NCBI GenBank assembly: GCA_016844425.1
Contig: JAERML010000028.1
Location: forward strand, 1 to 9,637
From: Bacteroidota bacterium
GTDB lineage: Bacteria; Bacteroidota; UBA10030; UBA6906
Length of the DNA: 9,637 bases
Reading direction: 5' to 3'
In this document: in pieces, positions 1 to 6,082 of the stretch
Layout of the letters: each line of letters begins with the position of its first letter
Position numbering within the stretch: the stretch's first letter is position 1
Notes under the pieces: generated by a model
The model's database searches: none
The model's input: the letters and a program-made list of their open reading frames with translations, nothing else
What the model was told of the DNA's origin: nothing
Program-made: the position numbers and the translations under genes

Positions 1-226
1 TGCAACGAGTAGCGAATTGGTCAACCACCCTATGTGCCTGCATGTATGTGCCGAACGCGATAGTTCACGCGACACGGGAACCAACAGTGAGTCATCTTTT
101 TCTTGCCTTAAATACCTGGATCAGTTTTGAGTAGGCCTGACAGAGCCGTCTCTGCCGGCTGCGCGTAATCGCAGCATGGCCTTTGAGCACTTTTCGGGTA
201 AAGGCGAAGAGAACGATGAGGTGTGC
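1..226. other. left-edge region with no supported gene
   Basis: No gene can be supported here. Two plus-strand frames are open from the left edge, one to TGA at 128-130 and one to TAG at 133-135, but both are only about 43 codons long and the peptides show no recognisable family. A weak hairpin, GCCTTT (179-184) with AAAGGC (200-205), lies just past the stop of the leftward small gene. It could contribute to termination, but no T-run follows it on the minus strand. Confidence 0.4.
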
Positions 227-574
227 TTAGGCTGCCGGAGGTGCTTTATTGCAGAGTGACGAGAAGTAGAAAGAGGAACCGAAGAGATGGGAACGTAAAT
301 CGAAAAGGAGGAAGAACTCCGTATCACAACCAGCGGATTCCACCACACACGGATACACGGGTGATGAGGAAATCTGCTTCACAAGCCAGGTTTGGCACCC
401 CTGAGTGTAGGATTCCTTGGTGGCATCCTTGGAGTGGCCGAAGCTCGCACTCATCTCAGGCTGCATGGGCGGCCATTTCAACCGCACCGTCTCGCAGATG
501 CTTGCTGCCCTTGCACCTGTTACGACGAGTGATGCCAGCAGAATCAGCGCTATGTTTCTTACAGCCCGATACAT
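227..574 (-). CDS. putative small secreted protein, unknown function
   Basis: This 115-residue reading frame is not a recognised family. Its first 23 residues look like a Sec signal peptide: a charged start (MYRAVRN), a hydrophobic core (IALILLASLVV) and a TGARA-AS cleavage site. The remaining ~92 residues carry five cysteines (C27, C60, C76, C83, C106) but are otherwise low in recognisable structure, and the end is compositionally odd (phenylalanine-, serine- and proline-rich). The start is well supported: an AAAGGA Shine-Dalgarno lies about eight bases upstream, and a near-consensus sigma70 promoter lies at 610-638. I see the expression signals clearly, but the body does not look like a conserved domain. 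A frameshifted or decaying gene that keeps its promoter and signal peptide is equally possible. Confidence 0.42.
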   Translation of the reverse strand: MYRAVRNIALILLASLVVTGARAASICETVRLKWPPMQPEMSASFGHSKDATKESYTQGCQTWLVKQISSSPVYPCVVESAGCDTEFFLLFDLRSHLFGSSFYFSSLCNKAPPAA

Positions 575-609
575 TGAGTTCTTTTCCTTTGTACCTCAGT
601 ATCAATATC

Positions 610-638
610 AATATAGCACCGAAGCCAGACCATGTCAA
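610..638 (-). promoter_or_regulatory. sigma70-type promoter for the small secreted gene
   Basis: On the minus strand TTGACA (638-633) is followed after exactly 17 bases by TATATT (615-610). Transcription would start near 603, giving a leader of about 30 nt before the ATG at 574. The match to the bacterial sigma70 consensus is close to perfect and the position fits the downstream ATG and SD. Confidence 0.65.
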
Positions 639-711
639 GCGAAATCGGGAAACCTGAAATGGAGGGATCGAGTCTCGTCGAGGGAGGTTTCTGTATTTGG
701 CAGCGGAAACG

Positions 712-744
712 AACAAGAGGCTCTCGTCTCTCAGAGCCTTTGTT
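712..744 (-). terminator. stem-loop, probable terminator of the tRNA unit
   Basis: The arms are AACAA-g-AGGCTCT (712-724) and AGAGCCTTTGTT (733-744). They form a 7-bp plus 5-bp stem with a single bulged G and an 8-nt loop. Read leftward, the stem ends in TTGTT and is followed by CGTTTCC, a modest T-rich tail. It sits about 160 nt downstream of tRNA-Glu and upstream of the next leftward promoter, which is where a terminator of the tRNA transcript would be expected. The tail is not a classic T-run. Confidence 0.45.
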
Positions 745-901
745 GCTTCACGCGTGTGCTCCGAACAGCACGGAGAAGGCTCGTCGAAATGATAGTTGTG
801 GATCGCAAGGAGAAGAAGGTCAGATGTTACTTGAAACGCCTGCCCTAACTCGGACCCCTGAGCAGAGTCGAGACAGGAAGCAAATCCATACTGGGTGCTG
901 T

Positions 902-976
902 TGGTAGCCTTAACGGGAATCGAACCCGTATTTGAGCCTTGAGAGGGCTCCGTCCTAACCGTTAGACGATAAGGCC
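902..976 (-). tRNA. tRNA-Glu (anticodon CUC)
   Basis: The complement folds into a full cloverleaf: acceptor GGCCTTA/TAAGGCT, D-stem GTC/GAC, anticodon stem GAGCC/GGCTC with loop CTCTCAA (anticodon CTC, reading GAG), and T-arm ACGGG-TTCGATT-CCCGT. The discriminator is A and the 3' CCA is encoded (902-904). The first acceptor pair is a G1-U72 wobble. The gene lies downstream of tRNA-Gln and is probably co-transcribed with it. Confidence 0.95.
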
Positions 977-985
977 AAAAGAGAT

Positions 986-1056
986 TGCGGATTTCGGATT
1001 GGTGATGGTGGATTGAAGCACGCCTGAGTCACATATTCCGAAATCTTCGATCCGCA
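986..1056. repeat. imperfect palindrome in the tRNA spacer
   Basis: The left arm (986-1000) reads TGCGGATTTCGGATT. The right arm (1035-1056) contains ATTCCGAA and ATCCGCA separated by about six extra bases. Pairing gives a 7-bp outer stem (986-992 with 1050-1056), an asymmetric bulge, and an inner stem of about 8 bp with one mismatch. It occupies most of the 90-bp spacer between the two tRNA genes. It may be a processing hairpin or a copy of a dispersed intergenic repeat. Confidence 0.5.
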
Positions 1057-1066
1057 TTCCCACCTG

Positions 1067-1137
1067 CTGCCCCGCAAGGATTCGAACCTCGATAAACAGA
1101 TCCAGAGTCTGCTGTCTTGCCATTAGACGACGGGGCA
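1067..1137 (-). tRNA. tRNA-Gln (anticodon CUG)
   Basis: The complement folds into a cloverleaf: acceptor TGCCCCG/CGGGGCA, D-arm GTC/GAC, anticodon stem GCAGA/TCTGT with loop CTCTGGA (anticodon CTG, reading CAG), and T-arm CGAGG-TTCGAAT-CCTTG. The discriminator is G and no CCA is encoded. The first pair is U1-A72, which is the established identity element for GatCAB transamidation in bacteria that make Gln-tRNA(Gln) indirectly. It is the first gene of the leftward tRNA unit, about 13 nt from the predicted transcription start. Confidence 0.95.
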
Positions 1138-1156
1138 ATACGTCAAATCGGTCAAT

Positions 1157-1185
1157 AATTTACTCATTTCCCCTCCGAATGTCAA
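1157..1185 (-). promoter_or_regulatory. sigma70-type promoter for the tRNA-Gln/tRNA-Glu unit
   Basis: On the minus strand TTGACA (1185-1180) is followed after 17 bases by TAAATT (1162-1157). Initiation near 1150 would put the mature 5' end of tRNA-Gln (1137) only about 13 nt downstream, as is usual for tRNA operons. Confidence 0.7.
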
Positions 1186-1356
1186 CGATTCCAGATCGGA
1201 AGCAGGACATTTTGCATCGATCGGTACTTGCAACCTAAAGACACATGACAGTCACAAACAAGACCTCCGGCGAATGTGAACCCCACCAGACGACCAAGAG
1301 TTTTCTGATTCGACGCACGACTATAAGCGATTACCCGTTGACACCTGACAAACACC

Positions 1357-1383
1357 TTGACTTTTGCGTTCAAAACATATAGT
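1357..1383 (+). promoter_or_regulatory. candidate promoter for the OmpA/TSP3 gene
   Basis: TTGACT (1357-1362) and TATAGT (1378-1383) are 15 bases apart, which is short for sigma70. TATAGTTT also loosely resembles the Bacteroidetes -7 element TAnnTTTG. The leader would be about 80-85 nt long. An additional TTGACA at 1338-1343 has no matching -10 at normal spacing. Confidence 0.38.
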
Positions 1384-1424
1384 TTCATTCAAATTTTCTT
1401 CGCATATTAGGTTGTCCGAAGCGC

Positions 1425-1445
1425 GGGAGAACGGATTGTTCTCTC
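1425..1445 (+). promoter_or_regulatory. 5' leader hairpin before the OmpA gene
   Basis: GGGAGAAC (1425-1432) pairs with GTTCTCTC (1438-1445) around a GGATT loop, with one G-U pair, and is followed by TTTAA. It ends about 14 nt before the SD (1460-1465). It might stabilise the mRNA, modulate translation or act as a weak attenuator. The sequence alone does not say which. Confidence 0.4.
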
Positions 1446-1473
1446 TTTAACTCAGTTATGGAGGAACCTGCTG

Positions 1474-3015
1474 ATGAAACAACTCGCTATCATCCTTTTT
1501 CTTGTCAGTCATTTTGTTGCATGGGATAGTACCGTTGCGCAGAATACACAGGGAAGGTGGTCGCTGGGTTTTCACGGAGGGGTAAACCAGTGGTACAATG
1601 ACTTCAACACAAGGAAGGTTTCATCAGGCGGAGAAGTCATGCTGCGATACGGGCTCACAAGAGTATTTTCTCTTGGCCTTACAGGTGGTTACGAGGTATT
1701 AAAAAGTTCACAGAAGCCTCCATTTCCTTTTTATCCATCATCTGATTACATCCGACTCGATGCAATCCCTGTAGCGCTGGTTGGTTGGTTCCACCTGGCG
1801 CCAGGGAAGCTCTTTTCTCCATACCTCTATGTTGGCGGCGGTGGGATGTTCTACAAGCGGAAGGATGGCTTGGGGGTATACATCCCGAATGATAAATACA
1901 AAAACAGCATCATAATTCCGATGGGAATTGGGTTTGAGGCATTCGTCTCGCGAAAGGCATCGCTGGTGCTGGATTTGGGGTACAGAGTGGTAGATGATAA
2001 GACTGACACATTAGAGTACAATGCCCGTGATAGCTGGGCTTCTGTGAAAGTTGGTCTGAATATCTACCTTGGAAGTGGCGACGCAGATGATGATGACAGC
2101 GATGGACTGACCAACGGCGAAGAGCGAAGACTTGGTACCAATCCGGAGGCTCCAGACACTGATGGTGATGGTCTAAACGATGGAGAAGAAGCAAAGCGCT
2201 TTAAGACGAATCCGCTGAAGGTTGACACGGATGGCGACGGTCTTGCCGACGGTGATGAAGTGCTGACGTATAAGACCGACCCTGCAAAATCCGACACTGA
2301 CGGTGACGGTGTCTCCGATGGAGATGAGGCCCTCAAATATAAGACTGATCCGCTCAAAATCGACACAGATGGCGATGGCCTCACTGACGGAGATGAAATC
2401 CTCAGGAACAACACCGATGCCCTCAAGGTGGATACTGATGGCGACGGTCTGTCCGATTGGGATGAAGTGAAAACATACCGTACCGATCCCGGCAAACCTG
2501 ACACGGATGCTGATGGGTTGACCGACGCGGACGAGGTCAAGAAATACAGGACAGATCCAACTAAGGTGGATACGGACGGCGGCGGGATCAACGATGGAGC
2601 TGAAGTTATGCGGAGGACGAATCCGCTCAACCCCAAGGACGACGTGATGAAGGAAACGATCATACTCGAGCGAGGGAAAACGGTCATCCTTGAGGGCGTC
2701 AACTTTGCGACAGGGAGCGCGAAGTTAACTCGTGAATCCGAGTCGATTCTGGAAAAGGCATATATCGCGCTTGTTTCCAATCCGGATGTAGGAGTGGAGA
2801 TTGCCGGATTTACAGACAATGTTGGGAGCGCGACCGTGAATGAGAACCTCTCCGCTCGCCGGGCACAGGCGGTGAAAGCGTGGATGGTCAAGAAGGGAAT
2901 AGCGGCGAACCGGCTCACGACCGTTGGCAAGGGCATGCGTGACCCGATTGCGCCGAATGACACAGCGGAAGGACGTTCACAAAACCGGCGTATCGAGTTT
3001 CACGTGCAGAAATAA
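1474..3015 (+). CDS. OmpA-family outer membrane protein with thrombospondin type 3 repeats
   Basis: This 513-residue protein should sit in the outer membrane and grip peptidoglycan. A signal peptide (about 1-23, ending VAQ) precedes a region of about 175 residues resembling an eight-stranded beta-barrel, rich in alternating aromatic/glycine strands. Residues 203-389 carry eight calcium-binding thrombospondin type 3 repeats with a 23-residue period, core DTDGDGLxDGDE; full copies begin at 228, 251, 274, 297, 320 and 343, and the copies at 205 and 366 are degenerate. Residues 395-513 form the OmpA C-terminal domain, with the peptidoglycan-binding Asp (D448 in GFTDN) and Arg (R463 in SARRA) present. 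The start is fixed by GGAGGA eight bases upstream. It is probably monocistronic, since it ends at the hairpin at 3037-3077. Its function is likely envelope integrity; an adhesin role is possible. Confidence 0.9.
   Translation: MKQLAIILFLVSHFVAWDSTVAQNTQGRWSLGFHGGVNQWYNDFNTRKVSSGGEVMLRYGLTRVFSLGLTGGYEVLKSSQKPPFPFYPSSDYIRLDAIPVALVGWFHLAPGKLFSPYLYVGGGGMFYKRKDGLGVYIPNDKYKNSIIIPMGIGFEAFVSRKASLVLDLGYRVVDDKTDTLEYNARDSWASVKVGLNIYLGSGDADDDDSDGLTNGEERRLGTNPEAPDTDGDGLNDGEEAKRFKTNPLKVDTDGDGLADGDEVLTYKTDPAKSDTDGDGVSDGDEALKYKTDPLKIDTDGDGLTDGDEILRNNTDALKVDTDGDGLSDWDEVKTYRTDPGKPDTDADGLTDADEVKKYRTDPTKVDTDGGGINDGAEVMRRTNPLNPKDDVMKETIILERGKTVILEGVNFATGSAKLTRESESILEKAYIALVSNPDVGVEIAGFTDNVGSATVNENLSARRAQAVKAWMVKKGIAANRLTTVGKGMRDPIAPNDTAEGRSQNRRIEFHVQK
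2080..2640 (+). repeat. in-gene tandem repeats encoding TSP3 calcium-binding motifs
   Basis: This is a 69-bp period repeated about eight times inside the OmpA gene, each unit encoding 23 residues with the core DTDGDGLxDGDE. The copies differ at synonymous and linker positions, so the array is old rather than freshly expanded. The first copy (DADDDDSDGL) and the last (DTDGGGINDG) are the most diverged. Confidence 0.85.
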
Positions 3016-3036
3016 GAATAGAGGCAAGAAGATGTA

Positions 3037-3077
3037 GCGCAGGCGTTCCACTGATTGTTCCGGTGGAACGCTTGTGC
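3037..3077. terminator. shared bidirectional terminator hairpin
   Basis: GCGCAGGCGTTCCAC (3037-3051) pairs with GTGGAACGCTTGTGC (3063-3077) over 15 bp, including two G-U pairs, around an 11-nt loop. It lies between the stop codons of two convergent genes (3015 and 3091), so it can end both transcripts. Neither side has a strong T-run. The leftward tail (TACATCTTCTTGCC) is the more T-rich. Confidence 0.7.
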
Positions 3078-3090
3078 ATTGATCGGGCTG

Positions 3091-5181
3091 TTACCGGTAC
3101 GTACGCTCCACGGGCTGTTGTTTTTCTGGTTGTGCCAGACGTGCCTTGGCGTCCTGAAGTGTTCGTACTGCGGCACGGTTATCCGGGAGGTTCCGGGCGA
3201 GATCCAACATCATTTCGTTCAATCGTTCCAGGTCACCGTGATTCACAGCGAGTGCAAGCAACCGGGCCGTCGCGGCTTCCAACTGGTACTCGATTCTTCC
3301 CCGGCAACAACTCATCACGAGATTCTCCAGCGCCATCTGTTCCCCATGCGCATTGCCGAGAGCCTGATACGTCAATGCCTGTACGTAGAAAGCTTCGGGA
3401 TGACCTCGAAGCTTAATCTCCCTCTGAATACTTTCGAGTGCGTCAGGGTATTGCCTGAGTGAATAGAAAGCGATTGCCTGCATCAAGTTTGATTTTGGGT
3501 ATGATGGGGAGAAACGATGGATCTCCTTCGTGGCGGCGAGAAGCTCGACGAACCTGTTAGCCTTGAGAAGTGTCAGCGACAAATTGGAGCGGACAAAGAG
3601 GTCCTCTTGATTGAGGGCAAGTGCTGCGGTGAATTCATCGATCGCCTTTTCAGTGCGACCGTCCACGTGAGCCAGTACCCCTCTCATGATGTGCGTGTCA
3701 GCTTCGACGGCTCGCCTCAAGGATGCGAAAGTGAACCAGACAAAAACACACCACGCTGTTACGGGGATAAACGCAACCCAACGAGGAGCAGAGAACGTAA
3801 TCCGTCGGGTAACCAACACCTGCGAAGAGAACAAACGCGAGTCCAAAACACCGAGCATGAGCCAGGCAAGGGCTGCCACAGGCGCCTGTCGGAGCGAGAC
3901 GTTCGCCATGTTGTCAACAAAGATGGCAAGGAGTGAACAGGAAATAGCCCCGCCGTAAAGGCTATACCATTCACTTCCTTTCTGTATCACTCTCTTTGCC
4001 GTGGCGATTGCCAACCCGAGAATGGCCAGAAACACAACGAGACCAAAAACACCGAGGTCACTTGCTACTTCTATCAACTCATTGTGGGCGTGAGGCACAA
4101 CATCTTCACTTCTCACAATCCAGTAGTCGGGTGACCGGTATTCCCTCATTACCACTTCATAACTCCCCGGCCCATGACCCAGGAACGGCGCGGCTTTGAA
4201 TGCCTCGAAACCCGCGCTCCAGAAGTAGAGCCTCCTTGCGAACGAGGAGGTGGGTTCGAAAGAAAAGGCATTTCCAATCCGAGGGCCCAGGTTAGGCGCA
4301 AGCAACGCAGCTATCAGCCCGCCCAGAAAAATGACCACCAGAACCGAAATCAGGGCACGCTTGCTGAATCGCGTGATGAGAACCAACAGAGCCAAGCCAC
4401 CAAGTGCAAAGGCCACATAGCTGCTTCGCGATTGTGATATGACTAAAAGGAAAGTAAGTACGGTGACGAGGACTCCATGAAAAAGGCGGGACACGCGCGT
4501 GAGATGCTTGTCCATCATCCTTACAGCCATGAGGGGAAGCGTTAGGACCACATAGCCGCTGAGAAATACCGCATTCCCCAACGTCGAGCCGACACGTCGG
4601 TTTCCGTCGGTGAAGAAATCCAGCACTAAACGGTCGTTGAAAAAAAACTGGAGCAATCCCACCACACCCACCGCGCCGCTGATGCATGCGAGCACGTTCA
4701 GCAACTGGTGAAACCGGTCTTTTCGGTCGAAGAGGGAGCTCCCGGCGAAAAAGGAAATCGCTGAGCTGAGCAGGAATTGAAGAGCAATGGACGATCGCTC
4801 CTGTGTGGTTGTCAAGCTTGAAATGAGAGCAACAACCAGAAGTACGATGACCGCGACATCCAGTCGGGTGAGATGGATCCCCAACCGTCCCATGCGAAGC
4901 CAGGAAGTCCCTGAAAGGGCTGCAATCAACAGCGCGCAGAGGACAAACAACGGAGTCTTCGCGATGCCACTGTCATGCGAGTTGATCATCAACACCAATG
5001 TGGTGAGAGCAAGCATGGAGAAGACGACCCAACGCTGGACAGATGGAAGAAGACCATCGACGCTGAGGTATGACGACGTCATATCGTTGTGTGGGGAGGA
5101 ACAATCTGAAAACCGTTCACAGGTCAGGCGCCAGTGAAGAAAGGTGATCGGTGACGAAACGGTGGTTGAAACATTGGTCAT
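3091..5181 (-). CDS. O-antigen ligase/polymerase family membrane protein with C-terminal TPRs
   Basis: This 696-residue polytopic membrane protein has roughly 10-12 hydrophobic segments between residues 50 and 490, then a soluble tail. The Wzy_C (O-antigen ligase-like) core is seen in two places: RRLYFWSAGFEAF followed by FLGHGPGSYE, and the HAHNELIEVASDLG motif around H364-E368. These are typical of enzymes that ligate or polymerise undecaprenyl-linked glycans on the periplasmic face, including WaaL, Wzy and protein O-oligosaccharyltransferases. The tail from about 492 has several TPR-like helical pairs (for example VLAHVDGRTEKAIDEFTAAL) and probably binds a partner protein. No glycan genes adjoin it, so the substrate cannot be inferred. 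The first ATG has only a weak SD, and the first 33 residues are not family-like; ATG at 5082 (MTSSYLS) is an alternative start just before the first membrane segment. Confidence 0.82.
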   Translation of the reverse strand: MTNVSTTVSSPITFLHWRLTCERFSDCSSPHNDMTSSYLSVDGLLPSVQRWVVFSMLALTTLVLMINSHDSGIAKTPLFVLCALLIAALSGTSWLRMGRLGIHLTRLDVAVIVLLVVALISSLTTTQERSSIALQFLLSSAISFFAGSSLFDRKDRFHQLLNVLACISGAVGVVGLLQFFFNDRLVLDFFTDGNRRVGSTLGNAVFLSGYVVLTLPLMAVRMMDKHLTRVSRLFHGVLVTVLTFLLVISQSRSSYVAFALGGLALLVLITRFSKRALISVLVVIFLGGLIAALLAPNLGPRIGNAFSFEPTSSFARRLYFWSAGFEAFKAAPFLGHGPGSYEVVMREYRSPDYWIVRSEDVVPHAHNELIEVASDLGVFGLVVFLAILGLAIATAKRVIQKGSEWYSLYGGAISCSLLAIFVDNMANVSLRQAPVAALAWLMLGVLDSRLFSSQVLVTRRITFSAPRWVAFIPVTAWCVFVWFTFASLRRAVEADTHIMRGVLAHVDGRTEKAIDEFTAALALNQEDLFVRSNLSLTLLKANRFVELLAATKEIHRFSPSYPKSNLMQAIAFYSLRQYPDALESIQREIKLRGHPEAFYVQALTYQALGNAHGEQMALENLVMSCCRGRIEYQLEAATARLLALAVNHGDLERLNEMMLDLARNLPDNRAAVRTLQDAKARLAQPEKQQPVERTYR

Positions 5182-5190
5182 TTCATCTTC

Positions 5191-5238
5191 AAAGTCAACT
5201 CCGGGAACTCCAAAGGGCCCGCCAGTCGCGTTGACTTT
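5191..5238. repeat. 9-bp inverted repeat in the divergent promoter region
   Basis: AAAGTCAAC (5191-5199) and GTTGACTTT (5230-5238) are perfect reverse complements 30 bp apart. Each arm contains TTGACT facing its own gene, so they may simply be two similar -35 elements. They could also be half-sites of a regulator controlling both the leftward ligase gene and the rightward operon. Confidence 0.5.
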
Positions 5239-5259
5239 CAGACGTGCATTTCTTACCTT
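5231..5259 (+). promoter_or_regulatory. candidate promoter of the purC-like/psd/pur/tat operon
   Basis: TTGACT (5231-5236) is followed after 17 bases by TACCTT (5254-5259). Initiation near 5266 would give a leader of about 50 nt before the GTG at 5315. A better -10-like TATAAG (5275-5280) lacks a -35 at proper spacing. Confidence 0.42.
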
Positions 5260-5314
5260 TTACATATCAGAGTGTATAAGACCAGCATTCCATGAGTGAA
5301 ATGAGGTATCGCCG

Positions 5315-6082
5315 GTGAGCATTCTTCGGTTCGGAGGAACGTCGAAGAATTTCTATGACTCAGGCAAGGAAGGGATTCTCCTTCTAACATTTACGAATCC
5401 CCCGGACAAAACAAACCTCACAGAGACAGAGCGCCAGTTGCAGCATTCAACGCTCGGTAATGATACAACCCGTCGTGCTGGCATTGCGGAGGAAGCGACC
5501 AGATTCGCAACTCTGATCAATGATATCTCATCCTATCTTTTCAGCTACCTCGCTGGCTTTCACATCCCGACCCACTTTATTGAAAAGGCATCTTCGTCTT
5601 CGATGCTGGTGAAACATCTGGCAATGATACCACTGGAGGTGCAGGTACACAACACAGCCTTGGGGGCAGGTGCTCGGAGACTCGGCCTCAAGGAGGGCAC
5701 AGATCTGGCTTTCCCGGTGCTTGAACATTACCACAAGCGCCCGGAACAGGAGCATCCTCTGGTCAATGAGTTCCATATCTATGCCATGAATATAGCCACA
5801 CCCGAACAATTGCGGGTGATGAACAGGGTGGCCTCCAAGACCAACGTGGTGCTCCGCTCATTCTTCGGGCGACGGGGTTTGAAGCTCCAGGCTTTATCGC
5901 TCGAATTTGGGATTGCCAACAACCAGATAATTATCGGGGATGAGATTTCCCCGCGGACATGCAGTCTCGTTCAACAGAAAAAGGGGAGAGCGATCAGGCA
6001 CGGGAGGGTTCCCGAACTCGACACATATCGCGACGTGCACAGCCGGCTGTATAGCACAACGTCGCACGAAGGAAATTGGTGA
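5315..6082 (+). CDS. divergent PurC (SAICAR synthetase) family protein with altered active site
   Basis: This 255-residue protein aligns with PurC over most of its length: IPTHFIE, LVKHLAMIPLEVQVHN, RRLGLKEGT, HPLVN, LEFG and DEISP are all in order and at normal spacing. PurC ligates aspartate to CAIR in purine synthesis. Here both family signatures are broken. In the first, the conserved Arg is H112 and the Ser of AGS is A118. In the second (usually VDFKLEFG), Asp is A193 and Lys is S195. After DE.SP, the usual RLWD is replaced by SLVQQ (S217). Kept are K11 of the N-terminal motif (GTSKNFY in place of GKxKxxY), E197 of LEFG, and D209/E210. The usual SA.DG loop is not recognisable. The GTG start has GAGG eight bases upstream. 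The stop overlaps psd by four bases. It could be a PurC-fold ligase with another substrate, a pseudoenzyme, or an unusual true PurC. Confidence 0.78.
   Translation: MSILRFGGTSKNFYDSGKEGILLLTFTNPPDKTNLTETERQLQHSTLGNDTTRRAGIAEEATRFATLINDISSYLFSYLAGFHIPTHFIEKASSSSMLVKHLAMIPLEVQVHNTALGAGARRLGLKEGTDLAFPVLEHYHKRPEQEHPLVNEFHIYAMNIATPEQLRVMNRVASKTNVVLRSFFGRRGLKLQALSLEFGIANNQIIIGDEISPRTCSLVQQKKGRAIRHGRVPELDTYRDVHSRLYSTTSHEGNW

Larger units (their letters stand above)
575..901. other. intergenic region, no gene seen
   Basis: Between the small secreted gene and tRNA-Glu I find only the leftward promoter at 610-638, the strong hairpin at 712-744 and a weaker hairpin, GTGCT (756-760) with AGCAC (767-771). 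Plus-strand open frames cross this region, but they lack a credible start signal and any protein similarity I recognise. Confidence 0.5.
1138..1473. other. divergent intergenic region between tRNA-Gln and ompA
   Basis: This region holds the leftward tRNA promoter (1157-1185), a candidate rightward promoter (1357-1383), a leader hairpin (1425-1445) and the SD of the OmpA gene. A 68-codon leftward open frame (1388-1182) has no recognisable protein character and overlaps the tRNA -35, so I do not call it a gene. Confidence 0.5.

Noticed and set aside
417..907. Overlapping plus-strand open frames of 91-144 codons in the left region
   Set aside because: They contradict the leftward promoter, SD and signal peptide, carry no recognisable motifs, and one runs into tRNA-Glu.
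902..1137. tRNA cluster as an integration (att) site of a mobile element
   Set aside because: I found no integrase, no duplicated tRNA 3' end and no transposase in the window. The neighbouring genes are core functions.
1182..1388. 68-codon minus-strand open frame upstream of tRNA-Gln
   Set aside because: It has no SD or family similarity and its end overlaps the tRNA promoter -35 element.
2080..2640. Regular 69-bp periodicity considered as a CRISPR-like or satellite array
   Set aside because: The repeats are in frame, degenerate at the DNA level and encode the known TSP3 calcium-binding motif.
2064..2963. Long 299-codon minus-strand open frame opposite the OmpA gene
   Set aside because: It is the antisense shadow of the TSP3 repeats and the OmpA domain; its serine/proline repeats mirror the GAT/GAC-rich repeats. 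The plus-strand protein is unambiguous.
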